Shown here piece by piece: positions 10,455 through 19,420 of a DNA stretch of 64,000 bases. Made by a program: the position numbers and the translations under genes. A model generated the notes under the pieces. That model was given only the letters and a program-made list of their open reading frames with translations, did no database searches and was not told the DNA's origin. Within the stretch, counting starts at the first letter, position 1; each line of letters starts with the position of its first letter. The stretch comes from PALSA-612 sp963755155 (GTDB lineage: Bacteria > Actinomycetota > Thermoleophilia > Gaiellales > Gaiellaceae): NCBI GenBank assembly GCA_963755155.1, contig CAVWIV010000003.1, forward strand, positions 186,001 to 250,000, in the 5' to 3' direction.

Positions 10455-10470
10455 AGGGTACGTCTAAGGT
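10455..10470. promoter_or_regulatory. divergent leaderless promoters, methyltransferase and AlkA-like gene
   Basis: Minus TACCCT (10455-10460) is exactly 6 bases from the GTG at 10448; plus TAAGGT (10465-10470) is exactly 6 bases from the ATG at 10477. The whole intergenic space is 28 bases, leaving no room for leaders. Confidence 0.6.
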
Positions 10471-10476
10471 TGGCCG

Positions 10477-11331
10477 ATGGTCGAAGCCATCGTGCGACCC
10501 GCGGGGCCGTACATGCTGTCGCTCTCCGCGCGCCACGCCGGCGACGCGACGCGGACGTTCCGCGACGGTGTCTTCTCGGCGACGCTCGAGGTGGACGGCA
10601 GGCTCGAGCGCGTATTCGCCCGGCAGGCCCCTGACGGCCGCGTCCACGTCGCCGGGGCCAGTCGAGAAGGCGTGGAGCGGCTGCGGTTCTGCCTGGCGGT
10701 CGACGACGATCACTCGGAGTTCCTCCGCCGCTTTCGCGGCGACGAGCTCCTCGGCCGCTCGACGAGCCATCTGGCCGGGCTGCGGCCCGTGCGCGTCGCG
10801 ACCGTTGCCCAGGCGCTGCTGCGGGCGTTCTGCGGCCAGCTGATCACCTCACGGGAAGCGCGGCAGATCGAGCGGCGGATCATTCGCGCGGCGACGCCCG
10901 CACTCGATCGCTTTCACGCGCCGCCTTCAGGAGAGGCGCTCGGCGCGCTGGCGCCGGCCGAGCTGCGCCGCCTGGGTCTTCACGCCCGCCGTGGTGCCGC
11001 GCTCGTTCGTCTCTGCCGCTCGCTCGACCTCGAGCGGCTGCGCGACGTGCCATCCGCAGACGTCGCAGCCCGCCTGCTCCGCGAGCGCGGCCTCGGCCCG
11101 TGGTCGCTCGGAGTCGTGTCGATCGAGGGCCTCGGCCGCTGGGATCACGGGCTCGTCGGCGACCTGGGCCTCGTGAAGCTGCTCGGCGCTCTCGTTGGAC
11201 GTCGCGTGGAGGGCTGGGAGACGGAGGAGCTCCTCGCCCCGTACGACGAGTGGGCAGGTCTCGCGTCCGTCTACCTCCTCACCGGCTGGGCCCGCGGCCT
11301 CATGCCGTTGCCGGCGCGCCGCGCCGCCTAG
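10477..11331 (+). CDS. AlkA-like DNA-3-methyladenine glycosylase II (HhH-GPD)
   Basis: 284 residues. An N-terminal beta-rich domain precedes a helix-hairpin-helix region: FCGQLITSREARQIERRI, then a short HhH (LRERGLGPWSLGVVSIEGLGR) and the catalytic aspartate region (HGLVGDLGLVKLLG). This is the HhH-GPD base-excision glycosylase fold that removes alkylated purines. Compared with E. coli AlkA the hairpin is slightly degenerate, so specificity is uncertain. The stop codon TAG forms part of the proC promoter hexamer. Confidence 0.75.
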   Translation: MVEAIVRPAGPYMLSLSARHAGDATRTFRDGVFSATLEVDGRLERVFARQAPDGRVHVAGASREGVERLRFCLAVDDDHSEFLRRFRGDELLGRSTSHLAGLRPVRVATVAQALLRAFCGQLITSREARQIERRIIRAATPALDRFHAPPSGEALGALAPAELRRLGLHARRGAALVRLCRSLDLERLRDVPSADVAARLLRERGLGPWSLGVVSIEGLGRWDHGLVGDLGLVKLLGALVGRRVEGWETEELLAPYDEWAGLASVYLLTGWARGLMPLPARRAA

Positions 11332-11334
11332 ACT
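11329..11334 (+). promoter_or_regulatory. leaderless promoter hexamer of proC
   Basis: TAGACT, whose first three bases are the stop of the upstream gene, lies exactly 6 bases before the proC ATG. The same TAGACT-N6-ATG arrangement occurs before the PAC2 gene and the decarboxylase gene. Confidence 0.55.
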
Positions 11335-11340
11335 CGGAGC

Positions 11341-12156
11341 ATGGCTCGGCGGGTCGCGATCCTCGGTTGCGGGAAGATCGGCGAGGCGCTCGTCGCCGGC
11401 CTGTTGTCGTCGGGCTGGCGGAAGAAGGGCGACATCGTCGTCACCGCCCGACGTCAGGAGCGCGCCGACGAGCTGCACGAGCGACATGGCGTCGAGGCGA
11501 CACTCGCCAACGCCGAAGCTGTAGCCCGCGCGGGCCTCGTCGTCGTCGCCGTGAAGCCGCAGGACCTAGAGGCGCTGCTGACCGAGATCGGCTCGTCGCT
11601 GACGTCGAAGCAGACCGTGCTCTCCGTGGCCGCGGCCATCTCGACGGCCGCGATAGAAGCGCAGCTCGCGGACGGCATTCCGGTCGTGCGCGCGATGCCG
11701 AACGCGCCGGCCACGGTTCACGAAGGGATCGCCGGCATCTGCGCCGGGGCACATGCGAGCGACGAGCATCTGGCGCTGGCCGAGGAGTGTCTCTCCCATC
11801 TGGGCGGCGTCGTCCGCTTGCCGGAGCGGTACATGGACGCCGTCACGGCCGTCTCGGGCTCAGGCCCGGCGTATTTCGCCCTGCTCGCGGAAGCGATGAT
11901 CGAGGCGGGCATTCTCCTCGGGCTCTCCCGTGAGATCTCGACGCAGCTCGTCGTGCAGACGATGCTCGGCACGGGCGTCCTCCTGCGCGACGAGAAGATG
12001 CATCCGGTCGAGCTGCGCGAGGCGGTCACGTCGCCGGGTGGCACGACGATCCGCGCCATCCACGAGCTCGAGCAGGCGGGCGTGCGCGCGGCGTTCCTGA
12101 ACGCGATCCAGGCGGCGATGGAACGCTCCCGAGAGCTCGCCGACGGCAAGGACTAG
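11341..12156 (+). CDS. proC: pyrroline-5-carboxylate reductase
   Basis: 271 residues, the normal length. It reduces 1-pyrroline-5-carboxylate to proline with NAD(P)H, the last step of proline synthesis. The N-terminal Rossmann motif is VAILGCGKIGEALVAGLL; the C-terminal signature is VTAVSGSGPAYFALLAEAMIEAG followed by LREAVTSPGGTT. No other proline genes are nearby. Its end overlaps the convergent TPR-like gene by 4 bases. Confidence 0.95.
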   Translation: MARRVAILGCGKIGEALVAGLLSSGWRKKGDIVVTARRQERADELHERHGVEATLANAEAVARAGLVVVAVKPQDLEALLTEIGSSLTSKQTVLSVAAAISTAAIEAQLADGIPVVRAMPNAPATVHEGIAGICAGAHASDEHLALAEECLSHLGGVVRLPERYMDAVTAVSGSGPAYFALLAEAMIEAGILLGLSREISTQLVVQTMLGTGVLLRDEKMHPVELREAVTSPGGTTIRAIHELEQAGVRAAFLNAIQAAMERSRELADGKD

Positions 12157-12809
12157 GGCAGCAGCTCCGAGCTCAGCGGCACGTAGATCTCGCGGCGGGC
12201 GGCGAGTGCCTGCAGCACGATCACCGTGTCGGCGACGGGGATGTCCTCCAGGTACTCGTCGCGCGTCTCGAAGGACTCGAGCACCGAACGGACAGCCGTG
12301 TCGTACGAGGCCGCATCGCCTGACGCGAGAGCCGCGAGCGCGTCCGCCACGGCCGCCGGGAAATCGTCGCGATTGCGAATGGACTCCGTGATAGGCCGCG
12401 CCTCCTCGTCCCGGCCGAGCACGAGCAACGCGAGCGACGCGGCATAGCGGCCGATCGGGCCCTCGGCGTCGGCGGATCCGGCCTCGAGTGCCCAGCGCGC
12501 CTCATCCTCAGCGCCCACCCCATCTCCGGCCAGCACACGCGCCTTGATCGCTCCGATCGGCCGCCCCCAGCTGCCCGGCGGCGCGTCCGTAAAGCTCTCG
12601 CGGTAGCGCTCGGCGGCCCGCGCAAACCACGCCGCGGCCTCGTCGGGACGACCGTCCATGAGCAGCGCCAGCCCGGCGCCGCCGGCCGCGTTGCCCATGC
12701 GGGTCAGCTGCCGCTGGCGGTCATCGGCCTCCGTGAGACCGGGTAACCGCGTCTCGCCGTCGTCGTAGCGACCAATCTCACGCTCGGCATGGGCCTCCCA
12801 GCCGCTCAC
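12153..12809 (-). CDS. TPR-like helical protein of unknown function
   Basis: 218 residues, soluble and mostly helical, with TPR-like alanine-rich repeats (GGAGLALLMDGRPDEAAAWFARAAERY, then IGAIKARVLAGDGVGAEDEARWALEAG, then ASLALLVLGRDEEARPI). The GTG start overlaps the stop of the upstream cyclase-like gene (GTGA), so the pair is coupled. No catalytic motif is visible. It may be a partner or effector of the cyclase-like protein; that is inference from coupling alone. Confidence 0.6.
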   Translation of the reverse strand: MSGWEAHAEREIGRYDDGETRLPGLTEADDRQRQLTRMGNAAGGAGLALLMDGRPDEAAAWFARAAERYRESFTDAPPGSWGRPIGAIKARVLAGDGVGAEDEARWALEAGSADAEGPIGRYAASLALLVLGRDEEARPITESIRNRDDFPAAVADALAALASGDAASYDTAVRSVLESFETRDEYLEDIPVADTVIVLQALAARREIYVPLSSELLP

Positions 12810-13054
12810 AGCTGGCTGTAGAAGACGACGTAGAAGCTGTCGCCCTCGGTCTTGATCTCCGCCACGCCGAATCGCCCGATCGCCTCCCGGGCACGCGCGC
12901 AGTACAGCGTCAGGAGCGCCGCGGCAGCCGCCGCGCCGCGGTGCTCCACGAAGTCCATGTAGCCCCGAAGGTCCGCGAAGAGGAAGCCGCGAGTGATCGT
13001 GCGCTCGTGGTCGGCCGCCATGTGGGCGCACATGGTAAACCGGACGGGGCGCAT
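12806..13054 (-). CDS. truncated class III nucleotide-cyclase-like domain
   Basis: About 82 residues. It matches only the first half of a class III adenylate/guanylate cyclase catalytic domain: the first metal aspartate (GFLFADLRGYMDFVEHRG) and the second-metal region (AEIKTEGDSFYVVF). The part with the transition-state residues is absent and the frame stops four residues later. The ATG with an adjacent GCGAGGAG was taken as start; the frame is open further upstream. It could be a domain remnant, a regulatory decoy, or the front of a gene broken by a frameshift, although the downstream frame does not continue the cyclase fold. Confidence 0.5.
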   Translation of the reverse strand: MRPVRFTMCAHMAADHERTITRGFLFADLRGYMDFVEHRGAAAAAALLTLYCARAREAIGRFGVAEIKTEGDSFYVVFYSQL

Positions 13055-13121
13055 CTCCTCGCTGGACACGAAAGCGCCCTGGAAATGTAGGAGGCTCGAT
13101 CGCGTTGCTCGCCGCGAACGT

Positions 13122-14234
13122 TCACGGTGCGTGTGCCGTGGGTCGGCGGGGTGGAGTCGTGGCGGAGCCTCTGAGCTGGGCGCGCCGCCATGGGACGACG
13201 ACCTCGCGCACGATGAGATCGAGGATCGCGGCCGCAGGGACTGCGACGAACGCGCCAATGGCTCCGCCGAGCGCCACCCCGGCGAGAACTGCGACGAACA
13301 CGAGCAACGGGTGAATCTCGAGCTGATCGCCCTCGACGACAGGCGAGATCACGTATCCCTGCAGGTTCTGGATCAGGACCGACGCCACGAACGTGAGCAC
13401 GAACGTTCGAGGGCTATCGAGCGCGGCGATGGCGAAGAGCGGGATACGGGCGAGCCAACTGCCCACGAGAGGGATCAGCTCTCCAAGGGCCACGATCACA
13501 GAGAGCGGGATCGCGAAAGGCACCCCGATCGCGATCAGCGAGATGTACGTGAGCACTCCGACGATCGTCATCACGATCGCCTTCGCCCAGAGGTAGCGGC
13601 CGATACGCAGCCAGATCCGGTCGAGAACGAGGCGGGTGCGACGACGATAATCGGGGTGCGTCAGGGACAGGATGAAGCCGCGGATCCTCATCCGGCTCGT
13701 CAGGAGGAGCAACGAGATGAAGAAGACGGCGAGGAGGTCGACGAAGATCGAGAAGACGTCGCCGGGAAGCGCTGTAGCGCGCTCGCCCGCCAGGTCGAGG
13801 ATCGCGTTGCCGAGCCGCGACATCTGCTCCTCGAACGGCGGCAGCACGGGGAAGTCGGCCCGAAGCTCGGCGTATGCGTCACGGAGTCCGCCATAGCGGT
13901 CGGCGTACTCGGGAGCGCGGTCGGCAAACTCGACGACCTCGCCTAGTAACGGCGGCACCACGAACCAGCCGATGCCCACGAGGATCGCGAACGACACGAG
14001 GTAAATCAGCACCGCCGCCAACCCGAGCGGCAGACGAAAGCGACGGTGCAGCCACTCGCTCGGCCCGGTCAGCGCCGCGGCCAGGAGCACGCTCACGAAG
14101 AGGACGAGCAGAACGTGGCGAACCATGAACAGGACGAGGAGCCCGACGATCGTCAGGGTCGTCAGCAGGAGCGCTACATAGACCGGCAGCGCTCGCCGGA
14201 CGAGAGACTCCCGGGAATCATCCGACGGCACCAT
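13122..14234 (-). CDS. AI-2E family transporter (PerM/UPF0118)
   Basis: About 370 residues. An N-terminal pair of helices, an extracytoplasmic segment, and a cluster of C-terminal helices with GVPFAIPLSVIVALGELIPLVGSWLARIP and the family signature NLQGYVISPVVEGDQLEIHPLLV. The family includes TqsA and PerM-like permeases of unclear substrate. ATG 14234 is preferred; a TTG three codons upstream is possible. It stands alone in its transcription direction before msrA. Confidence 0.85.
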   Translation of the reverse strand: MVPSDDSRESLVRRALPVYVALLLTTLTIVGLLVLFMVRHVLLVLFVSVLLAAALTGPSEWLHRRFRLPLGLAAVLIYLVSFAILVGIGWFVVPPLLGEVVEFADRAPEYADRYGGLRDAYAELRADFPVLPPFEEQMSRLGNAILDLAGERATALPGDVFSIFVDLLAVFFISLLLLTSRMRIRGFILSLTHPDYRRRTRLVLDRIWLRIGRYLWAKAIVMTIVGVLTYISLIAIGVPFAIPLSVIVALGELIPLVGSWLARIPLFAIAALDSPRTFVLTFVASVLIQNLQGYVISPVVEGDQLEIHPLLVFVAVLAGVALGGAIGAFVAVPAAAILDLIVREVVVPWRRAQLRGSATTPPRRPTAHAP

Positions 14235-14403
14235 CCCGACCAATTACCCCGGGGGAGAAGGCCTTACTCGTCCGGTGACGAGCGTTCGCGCAGGAAGGTC
14301 GCCCACACGCCAGGCGGATTCCACTCACGTGCACCCTGCTACCGTCCTCCTGACCGTGACGGCGTCTCTTGTAGTGCCTGCCATTGCGTATCCGCCACAT
14401 GCA

Positions 14404-14964
14404 GTGCTGAGTACATCGATCACGCCGCCGTTCCCGGACGGATACGAACGGGCCGTGTTCGGCATGGGCTGCTTCTGGGGCGCCGAGCGGATGTTCTGGC
14501 AGGCGCCGGGCGTGTGGACGACGGCCGCCGGCTACGCGGGTGGCACCGTGAAGGAGCCGTCCTACAAGCAGGTCTGCTCGGGACGCACCGGCCACGTCGA
14601 GGTCGTGCTCGCGGTCTTCGACCCGGCCAAGACGAGCTACGAGGAGCTGCTGCGGATCTTCTGGGAGGGCCACGATCCGACCCAGGGAATGCGCCAGGGG
14701 AACGACATCGGCACGCAGTACCGCTCGCTGATCCACGTCCACTCGCTGGAGCAGCGCGCTGCGGCGGAGGGCTCGCGCGAGATGTACCAGGGCGAGCTCG
14801 CGGCGCGGAGTTACGGGGCGATCACGACCGAGATCGCCGACGCGACGCCGTTCTGGTACGCCGAGGACTACCACCAGCAGTACCTCGCGAAGAATCCGGG
14901 CGGCTACTGCGGCCTCGGCGGCACGGGCGTCTCCTGCCCGGTCGGGCTCGTCGCCAGCAACTAG
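14404..14964 (+). CDS. msrA: peptide-methionine (S)-S-oxide reductase
   Basis: About 186 residues. It repairs methionine-S-sulfoxide. The catalytic motif GMGCFWGAERMFW carries the nucleophilic cysteine; GGTVKEPSYKQVCSGRTGHVEVV and EDYHQQYLAKNPGGYCG follow as expected. The GTG at 14404 was chosen because the family homology begins within 20 residues of it; the frame remains open back to 14275, so a longer N-terminus is possible. The 160 bases upstream show no other gene. Confidence 0.9.
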   Translation: MLSTSITPPFPDGYERAVFGMGCFWGAERMFWQAPGVWTTAAGYAGGTVKEPSYKQVCSGRTGHVEVVLAVFDPAKTSYEELLRIFWEGHDPTQGMRQGNDIGTQYRSLIHVHSLEQRAAAEGSREMYQGELAARSYGAITTEIADATPFWYAEDYHQQYLAKNPGGYCGLGGTGVSCPVGLVASN

Positions 14965-14976
14965 GCTCCCGCGCGA

Positions 14977-16158
14977 GTGGGAAGGGAGCTCAAGGAGGTC
15001 TATTTCGTCGACGGCGTGCGCACGGCGTTCGGCCGCGCGGGCGAGAAGGGCGTCTTCTGGAAGACGCGTGCCGACGACATGGCGGTCAAGGTCGTCCGCG
15101 AGTTGCTGCGTCGTAATCCTTCGCTTCCGCCCGAGCGTGTGGACGACGTCGTCATGGCCGCGACCGCGCAGGTGGGCGACCAGGGACTGACCCTCGGGCG
15201 CGACGTCGCGCTGCTCGCCGGGCTGCCGGAGACGGTTCCCGGCTTCGCAGTCGACCGCATGTGCGCGGGCGCGCTGACGGCGATCACGGCCGGCGCCGGC
15301 GAGATCGCCATGGGCGCCGCGGAGGTCGTGCTCGTGGGCGGTGTCGAGCACATGGGGCACCACCCGATGGGCGCCGATGTCGACTTCAACCCGCGCTTCC
15401 TCTCCGAGCGGATCATCGACGACAGCGCCGCCGTGATGGGCCAGACGGCCGAGAACCTTCACGACCGCTTTCCCGACCTGACGCGCGAGGTGGCCGACGA
15501 GTACGCGCTGCGCTCGCAGCAACGGGCTGCCACCGCCTGGGCAGACGGCGTCATGGCGGAGACGGTCGTGCCCATGTCGGTCTTCACGGACACGGGCTGG
15601 ACGGTGGCCGATCGCGACGAGTTCCTGCGGCCCGACACGACGCTCGAAGGACTGGCGACGCTGTCCACGCCGTTCCGCGCCGGCGGGCGGGTGACGGCCG
15701 GAAACTCGGCGGGCCTGACTGACGGCGCCACCGCCGCGCTCCTCGCGTCGGAGATGGTCGTAGCCGAGCTGGGGCTGGAGCCGCGGCTGCGGCTTGTCTC
15801 TTTCGCCTACGCCGGAGTCGAGCCTCACCTCATGGGCCTCGGCCCCGTTCCTGCAACGAACAAGGCGCTCGCGCAGGCCGACCTTTCGCTCGACGACATC
15901 GATCTCTTCGAGGTCAACGAGCCGTTCGCCGTCCAGGTGCTGACGTGGTGCCGGGAACTGGGCATCGACCCCGCAGACGAGCGCCTGAATCCGTACGGCG
16001 GCGCGATCGCGTGCGGCCACCCGCTGGCCGCGACGGGCGTCCGCCTCGTGGCGCAGCTCGCGTACGCGATGCGGGAGCGCCCGCAGGCCCGTTACGGCCT
16101 CACCGCGCTCTGCATCGGCCTGGGCATGGGCGCAGCGGTGGTGTGGGAACGTGCCTGA
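14977..16158 (+). CDS. acetyl-CoA acyltransferase (thiolase)
   Basis: 393 residues, normal for thiolase. Nucleophilic cysteine region VDRMCAGALTAITAGAGEI, histidine region EVNEPFAVQ, and the C-terminal NPYGGAIACGHPLAATGVRL with CIGLGMGAAVV are all present. It cleaves 3-ketoacyl-CoA to acetyl-CoA. The gene overlaps the next one, a hydratase/dehydrogenase fusion, by 8 bases, so the two encode a FadAB-like beta-oxidation complex. Confidence 0.92.
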   Translation: MGRELKEVYFVDGVRTAFGRAGEKGVFWKTRADDMAVKVVRELLRRNPSLPPERVDDVVMAATAQVGDQGLTLGRDVALLAGLPETVPGFAVDRMCAGALTAITAGAGEIAMGAAEVVLVGGVEHMGHHPMGADVDFNPRFLSERIIDDSAAVMGQTAENLHDRFPDLTREVADEYALRSQQRAATAWADGVMAETVVPMSVFTDTGWTVADRDEFLRPDTTLEGLATLSTPFRAGGRVTAGNSAGLTDGATAALLASEMVVAELGLEPRLRLVSFAYAGVEPHLMGLGPVPATNKALAQADLSLDDIDLFEVNEPFAVQVLTWCRELGIDPADERLNPYGGAIACGHPLAATGVRLVAQLAYAMRERPQARYGLTALCIGLGMGAAVVWERA

Positions 16159-18112
16159 CACCGTCTTCCACCTCCGGCCCGTGGAGACGAGGGCCGGACG
16201 GCTGGCGCTCGTCACGATCGACAACGGCGAGGACTGGACGAAACCGCCCTCGCTGGGCCGATCGGCAATGGAGAGCGGGCAGACGCTGCTCGCCGAGCTC
16301 GAGTCGGGCGACTGGGCCGCAGCCGTCTTCACGGGCAAGCCGTTCTGGTTCTGCGCCGGCGCCGACATCAACGAGTTCCCGGAGATCACGCCCGAGAGGG
16401 CAGGCGACGGCAGCCGCGCGGGCCACGAGCTCTTCCTGCGCATCCAACGCCTGCCCTTCCCGACGGTGGCGGCGATCAACGGCGCGTGCCTCGGCGGCGG
16501 CCTCGAGCTCGCGCTGCACTGCTCGGCCCGCACGATCGCCTCCAACGTCCGCCACTTCGGCTTCCCCGAGGTCTTTCTCGGCCTCTTCCCCGCCTGGGGC
16601 GGCACGCAGATCACGCCGCGGCTGATCGGGCCCCAGGCGGCGATCAAGCTCGTCGTCACGAACCCGCTCAGCCAGAACCGCCTCTTGAAGGCGAAGGACG
16701 CGGTCGAGCTCGGCCTCGCCGACCGGCTGCTCGAGCCCGTGGAACTCGTCGACGAGTCGATCGCCTTCGCGCTCGAGCTCGTGGAGACGCCGATCGAGCG
16801 CCCCGAGCCCGACTGGTCCGAGCTCGAGACGATCATGCGCCGCGCGCGCACCGACGTCGACGACGCCGTCCACGGCGCGTCCCCGGCTCCGTACCGCGCC
16901 CTCGACCTCATCGAGGGCGCCGCGGCGTGGACCGTTGAACAGGGCTATGCGCAGGAGGAGGCGGCGATCGCCGAGCTGCTCCCAGGCAACCAGGCGCAGG
17001 CCGCGATCTACGCCTTCGACCTCGTCGAGCGCCGCGCGAAGCGGAAGCCCGATCTCGGCTCCGAGCCTCGAGCCGTGAAGAAGGTCGGCATCGTCGGCGC
17101 GGGTCTCATGGCGAGCCAGCTGGCGACGCTCTTCCTGCGCCGCCTGGAGGTGCCGGTCGTGCTCCGCGACCTCGACCAGGCGATCGTCGACCGCGCGCTC
17201 GAAGCGATCCAGACCGAGCTCGGCGGCCTCGCCGCCCGCGGCCGCATGACCGAGGACAAGGCGCGCTTTCTCGCGTCGATCGCGACCGGCTCGACCTCGT
17301 ATGACGGCTTCGCGGACTGCGATCTCGTGCTGGAGGCCGTGGTCGAGGAGATGGACGTAAAGCAGCAGGTGTTCGCCGAGCTCCGCGACGTAGTGCCGCC
17401 GGACTGCGTGCTCGCGACGAACACGTCGTCGCTGTCCGTGACGGAGATGGGCGCCGACGTCGGCATGCACTTCTTCAACCCGGTCGCGCTCATGCCGCTC
17501 GTCGAGCTCATCCGCACGCCGGACACGACGGACGAAGCCCTCGCCACGGCGTACGGGACGACACGCGGCCTCGGCAAGACGCCTGTCCTAGTCCAGGACG
17601 CACCGGCGTTCGTCGTCAACCGGCTGCTGACGCGGATGACAGGCGTCGTCGTCGGCGCGCTCGAGCACGGCAACTCGGTAGAGGAGACCGACGCAGCGAT
17701 CATGCGGCTCGGCCTGCCGATGGCGCCGTCCGTCCTGCTCCAGATGGTCGGCCCGCGCGTCGCGAACCACGTGCTGCACACGCTCCACGCGGCGTATCCC
17801 GACCGCTTCCCGCTCTCGCCGACGCTCGACAACTACGCCGAGGGGAACGACGAGATCGTCGTCGCCGAGCACGCACCGACCGCGGTCGAGGAGATCACGG
17901 AGGCGGCGCTCGAGGCGCTCGCCGACGAGTGCCGCCACCTGCTCGAGGAAGGCGTTGTCGCATCGGCCGCGGACATCGACACGTGCATGCTGTTGGGCGC
18001 GGGCTTCCCGTTCTTCATGGGCGGCATTACGAAGCACCTTGACCAGACCGGCGTGTCGGAGCGGGTGGTCGGGTCGCCGCTCGCCGAGCTGGGCGAGCGT
18101 GTTCACGCCTGA
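16151..18112 (+). CDS. fused enoyl-CoA hydratase / 3-hydroxyacyl-CoA dehydrogenase
   Basis: 653 residues. Residues 1-250 are a crotonase domain (GKPFWFCAGADINEF, then INGACLGGGLELALHC, forming the oxyanion holes). From about residue 305 there is a NAD-binding Rossmann domain (KKVGIVGAGLMASQLATLF) and a 3HCDH domain (MHFFNPVALMPLVELI, then VQDAPAFVVNRLL). This is the FadB/FadJ order, shorter than E. coli FadB. GTG start overlapping the thiolase; its own end overlaps the next gene by 14 bases. Confidence 0.92.
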   Translation: MPDTVFHLRPVETRAGRLALVTIDNGEDWTKPPSLGRSAMESGQTLLAELESGDWAAAVFTGKPFWFCAGADINEFPEITPERAGDGSRAGHELFLRIQRLPFPTVAAINGACLGGGLELALHCSARTIASNVRHFGFPEVFLGLFPAWGGTQITPRLIGPQAAIKLVVTNPLSQNRLLKAKDAVELGLADRLLEPVELVDESIAFALELVETPIERPEPDWSELETIMRRARTDVDDAVHGASPAPYRALDLIEGAAAWTVEQGYAQEEAAIAELLPGNQAQAAIYAFDLVERRAKRKPDLGSEPRAVKKVGIVGAGLMASQLATLFLRRLEVPVVLRDLDQAIVDRALEAIQTELGGLAARGRMTEDKARFLASIATGSTSYDGFADCDLVLEAVVEEMDVKQQVFAELRDVVPPDCVLATNTSSLSVTEMGADVGMHFFNPVALMPLVELIRTPDTTDEALATAYGTTRGLGKTPVLVQDAPAFVVNRLLTRMTGVVVGALEHGNSVEETDAAIMRLGLPMAPSVLLQMVGPRVANHVLHTLHAAYPDRFPLSPTLDNYAEGNDEIVVAEHAPTAVEEITEAALEALADECRHLLEEGVVASAADIDTCMLLGAGFPFFMGGITKHLDQTGVSERVVGSPLAELGERVHA

Positions 18113-18822
18113 GCAACGCGACGAGGTACGCGAGAGCCTGCTCGAGCGGGCTCGGCGAGACGAGCGGGTCACGGGCGCTGCGGTGACCGGCTCGGCGGCC
18201 CTCGGGAGCGAGGATCGATGGTCGGACGTCGACATCTTCCTGGGCATTGCCGAGCACGCCGACCTCGATGACGTGATCGCGGACTGGACGGCGACCGTCG
18301 ATGCAGTCCACCACTGGGATGTGCGCGCCGGCACGGCTCTCTACCGCGTCTTCCTGCTCGAGAGCGGCCTCCAGGTCGACATCGCCTTCGCGCCCGAGTC
18401 GGACTTCGGCGCCCGCGCGGAGAGCTTCCGCGCCGTCTTCGGCGAGCCTGTCGACCTGCCGCAGCCCGAGCCGCCGGCGTTCGCCGACGTTGCAGGGCTC
18501 GGCTGGCTCGGCCTCCTCCACGCGAGCAAGGCGATCGAGCGCGGGAAAGCCGTGGGAGGCCGCGTACTGGATCGGCAGCGTCCGCGACCAGACGATCACG
18601 CTCGCCTGTCTCCGCCTGGGCGAGAGCCCTCACTACTCGCGAGGGGCGGACGCACTGCCGACGGCCATCACCGCTGCGCTCGAGGAGACACTCGTCTCCG
18701 CGTCCAGGCCGGGCGAGCTCAGACGAGCCCTGCGGGCGGCGAGGCAGTGCCTGCTCGAGGAGATCGGCCAGACCGACGCCGCGCTTGCAGATCGCCTGGA
18801 GCAGGCACTCACGGGAGGCTAG
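18099..18822 (+). CDS. nucleotidyltransferase-domain protein (frameshifted)
   Basis: The N-terminal half reads VFTPEQRDEVRESLLERARR with the nucleotidyltransferase signature GSAALGSEDRWSDVDIFL (GS...DxD metal motif), as in aminoglycoside or tRNA-type pol-beta nucleotidyltransferases. The frame breaks within CGCGGGAAAG (18541-18549), where one base looks inserted. The C-terminal half (PWEAAYWIGSVRDQTITLACLRLGES) continues in the next frame to 18822. Joined, the protein is about 240 residues. The substrate is unknown. The gene follows the beta-oxidation operon with a 14-base overlap. Confidence 0.65.
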
Positions 18823-18832
18823 GCTGCGCGCG

Positions 18833-19420
18833 ATGGCACGCGACGACTGGCGCATTCGCATCGAGCTGGATGAGGAGCAGGCGCGTGGCTTTCTCGAGCG
18901 GCTCGGCATCGACATCTCGTCGCGTGCGAAGGAGCTGGCCGAGGAGCTCGAGCTCGACCGGCTCGCGGTGTCACACGACGCCGACACGGTGTTCGTCTAC
19001 GCGGCGTCGGCGGCGGACGCGGCGCAAGCTCGCACGCTCGTCGACGCCGAGCTCGAGGAGTCCGGCGTCGCCGCTCGCGAGGTCGTCCTCGAGCACTGGC
19101 TGGACGAAGACGACCGCTGGGACTCGGAGCCCGACCTGCCGGACGTCGAGGAGGAGCTCGTCGCCCGCGGCTTCGCGCCCTGGGAGGTGCGCGTCGAGTG
19201 CGAGTCCCACGAGCAGGCCGACGACCTCGCCGACCAGCTGGAGGCGGACGGCTACGAGGTCGTGCGCCGCTGGACGTACCTCATCGTCGGCACGCGAACA
19301 CGAGAGGAGGCCGACGAGCTGGCGAAGCGCGTCGGCGGCAAGGTCGAGGCAGGCGGCGAGCTCGTGTACGAGGTCATGCCGCGCAACCCGTTCGCGGTGT
19401 TCGGCGGCCTGGGCGGCTAG
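18833..19420 (+). CDS. conserved hypothetical acidic protein, two ferredoxin-like repeats
   Basis: 195 residues, very acidic. It seems built of alpha-beta repeats: residues 1-70 (DDWRIRIELDEEQARGFLERL) and 105-185 (WEVRVECESHEQADDLADQL, then YLIVGTRTREEADELAKRV). The second part resembles SPOR- or RraB-like folds, but no residue-level match is claimed. TAGGCT (18820-18825) stands 7 bases before the ATG, so it is probably transcribed separately as a leaderless message. Function unknown. Confidence 0.6.
   Translation: MARDDWRIRIELDEEQARGFLERLGIDISSRAKELAEELELDRLAVSHDADTVFVYAASAADAAQARTLVDAELEESGVAAREVVLEHWLDEDDRWDSEPDLPDVEEELVARGFAPWEVRVECESHEQADDLADQLEADGYEVVRRWTYLIVGTRTREEADELAKRVGGKVEAGGELVYEVMPRNPFAVFGGLGG

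Noticed and set aside
14218..16911. An 897-codon open frame on the minus strand opposite msrA and thiolase
   Set aside because: Arginine/glycine-rich antisense shadow of well-identified plus-strand genes; no motif or domain.
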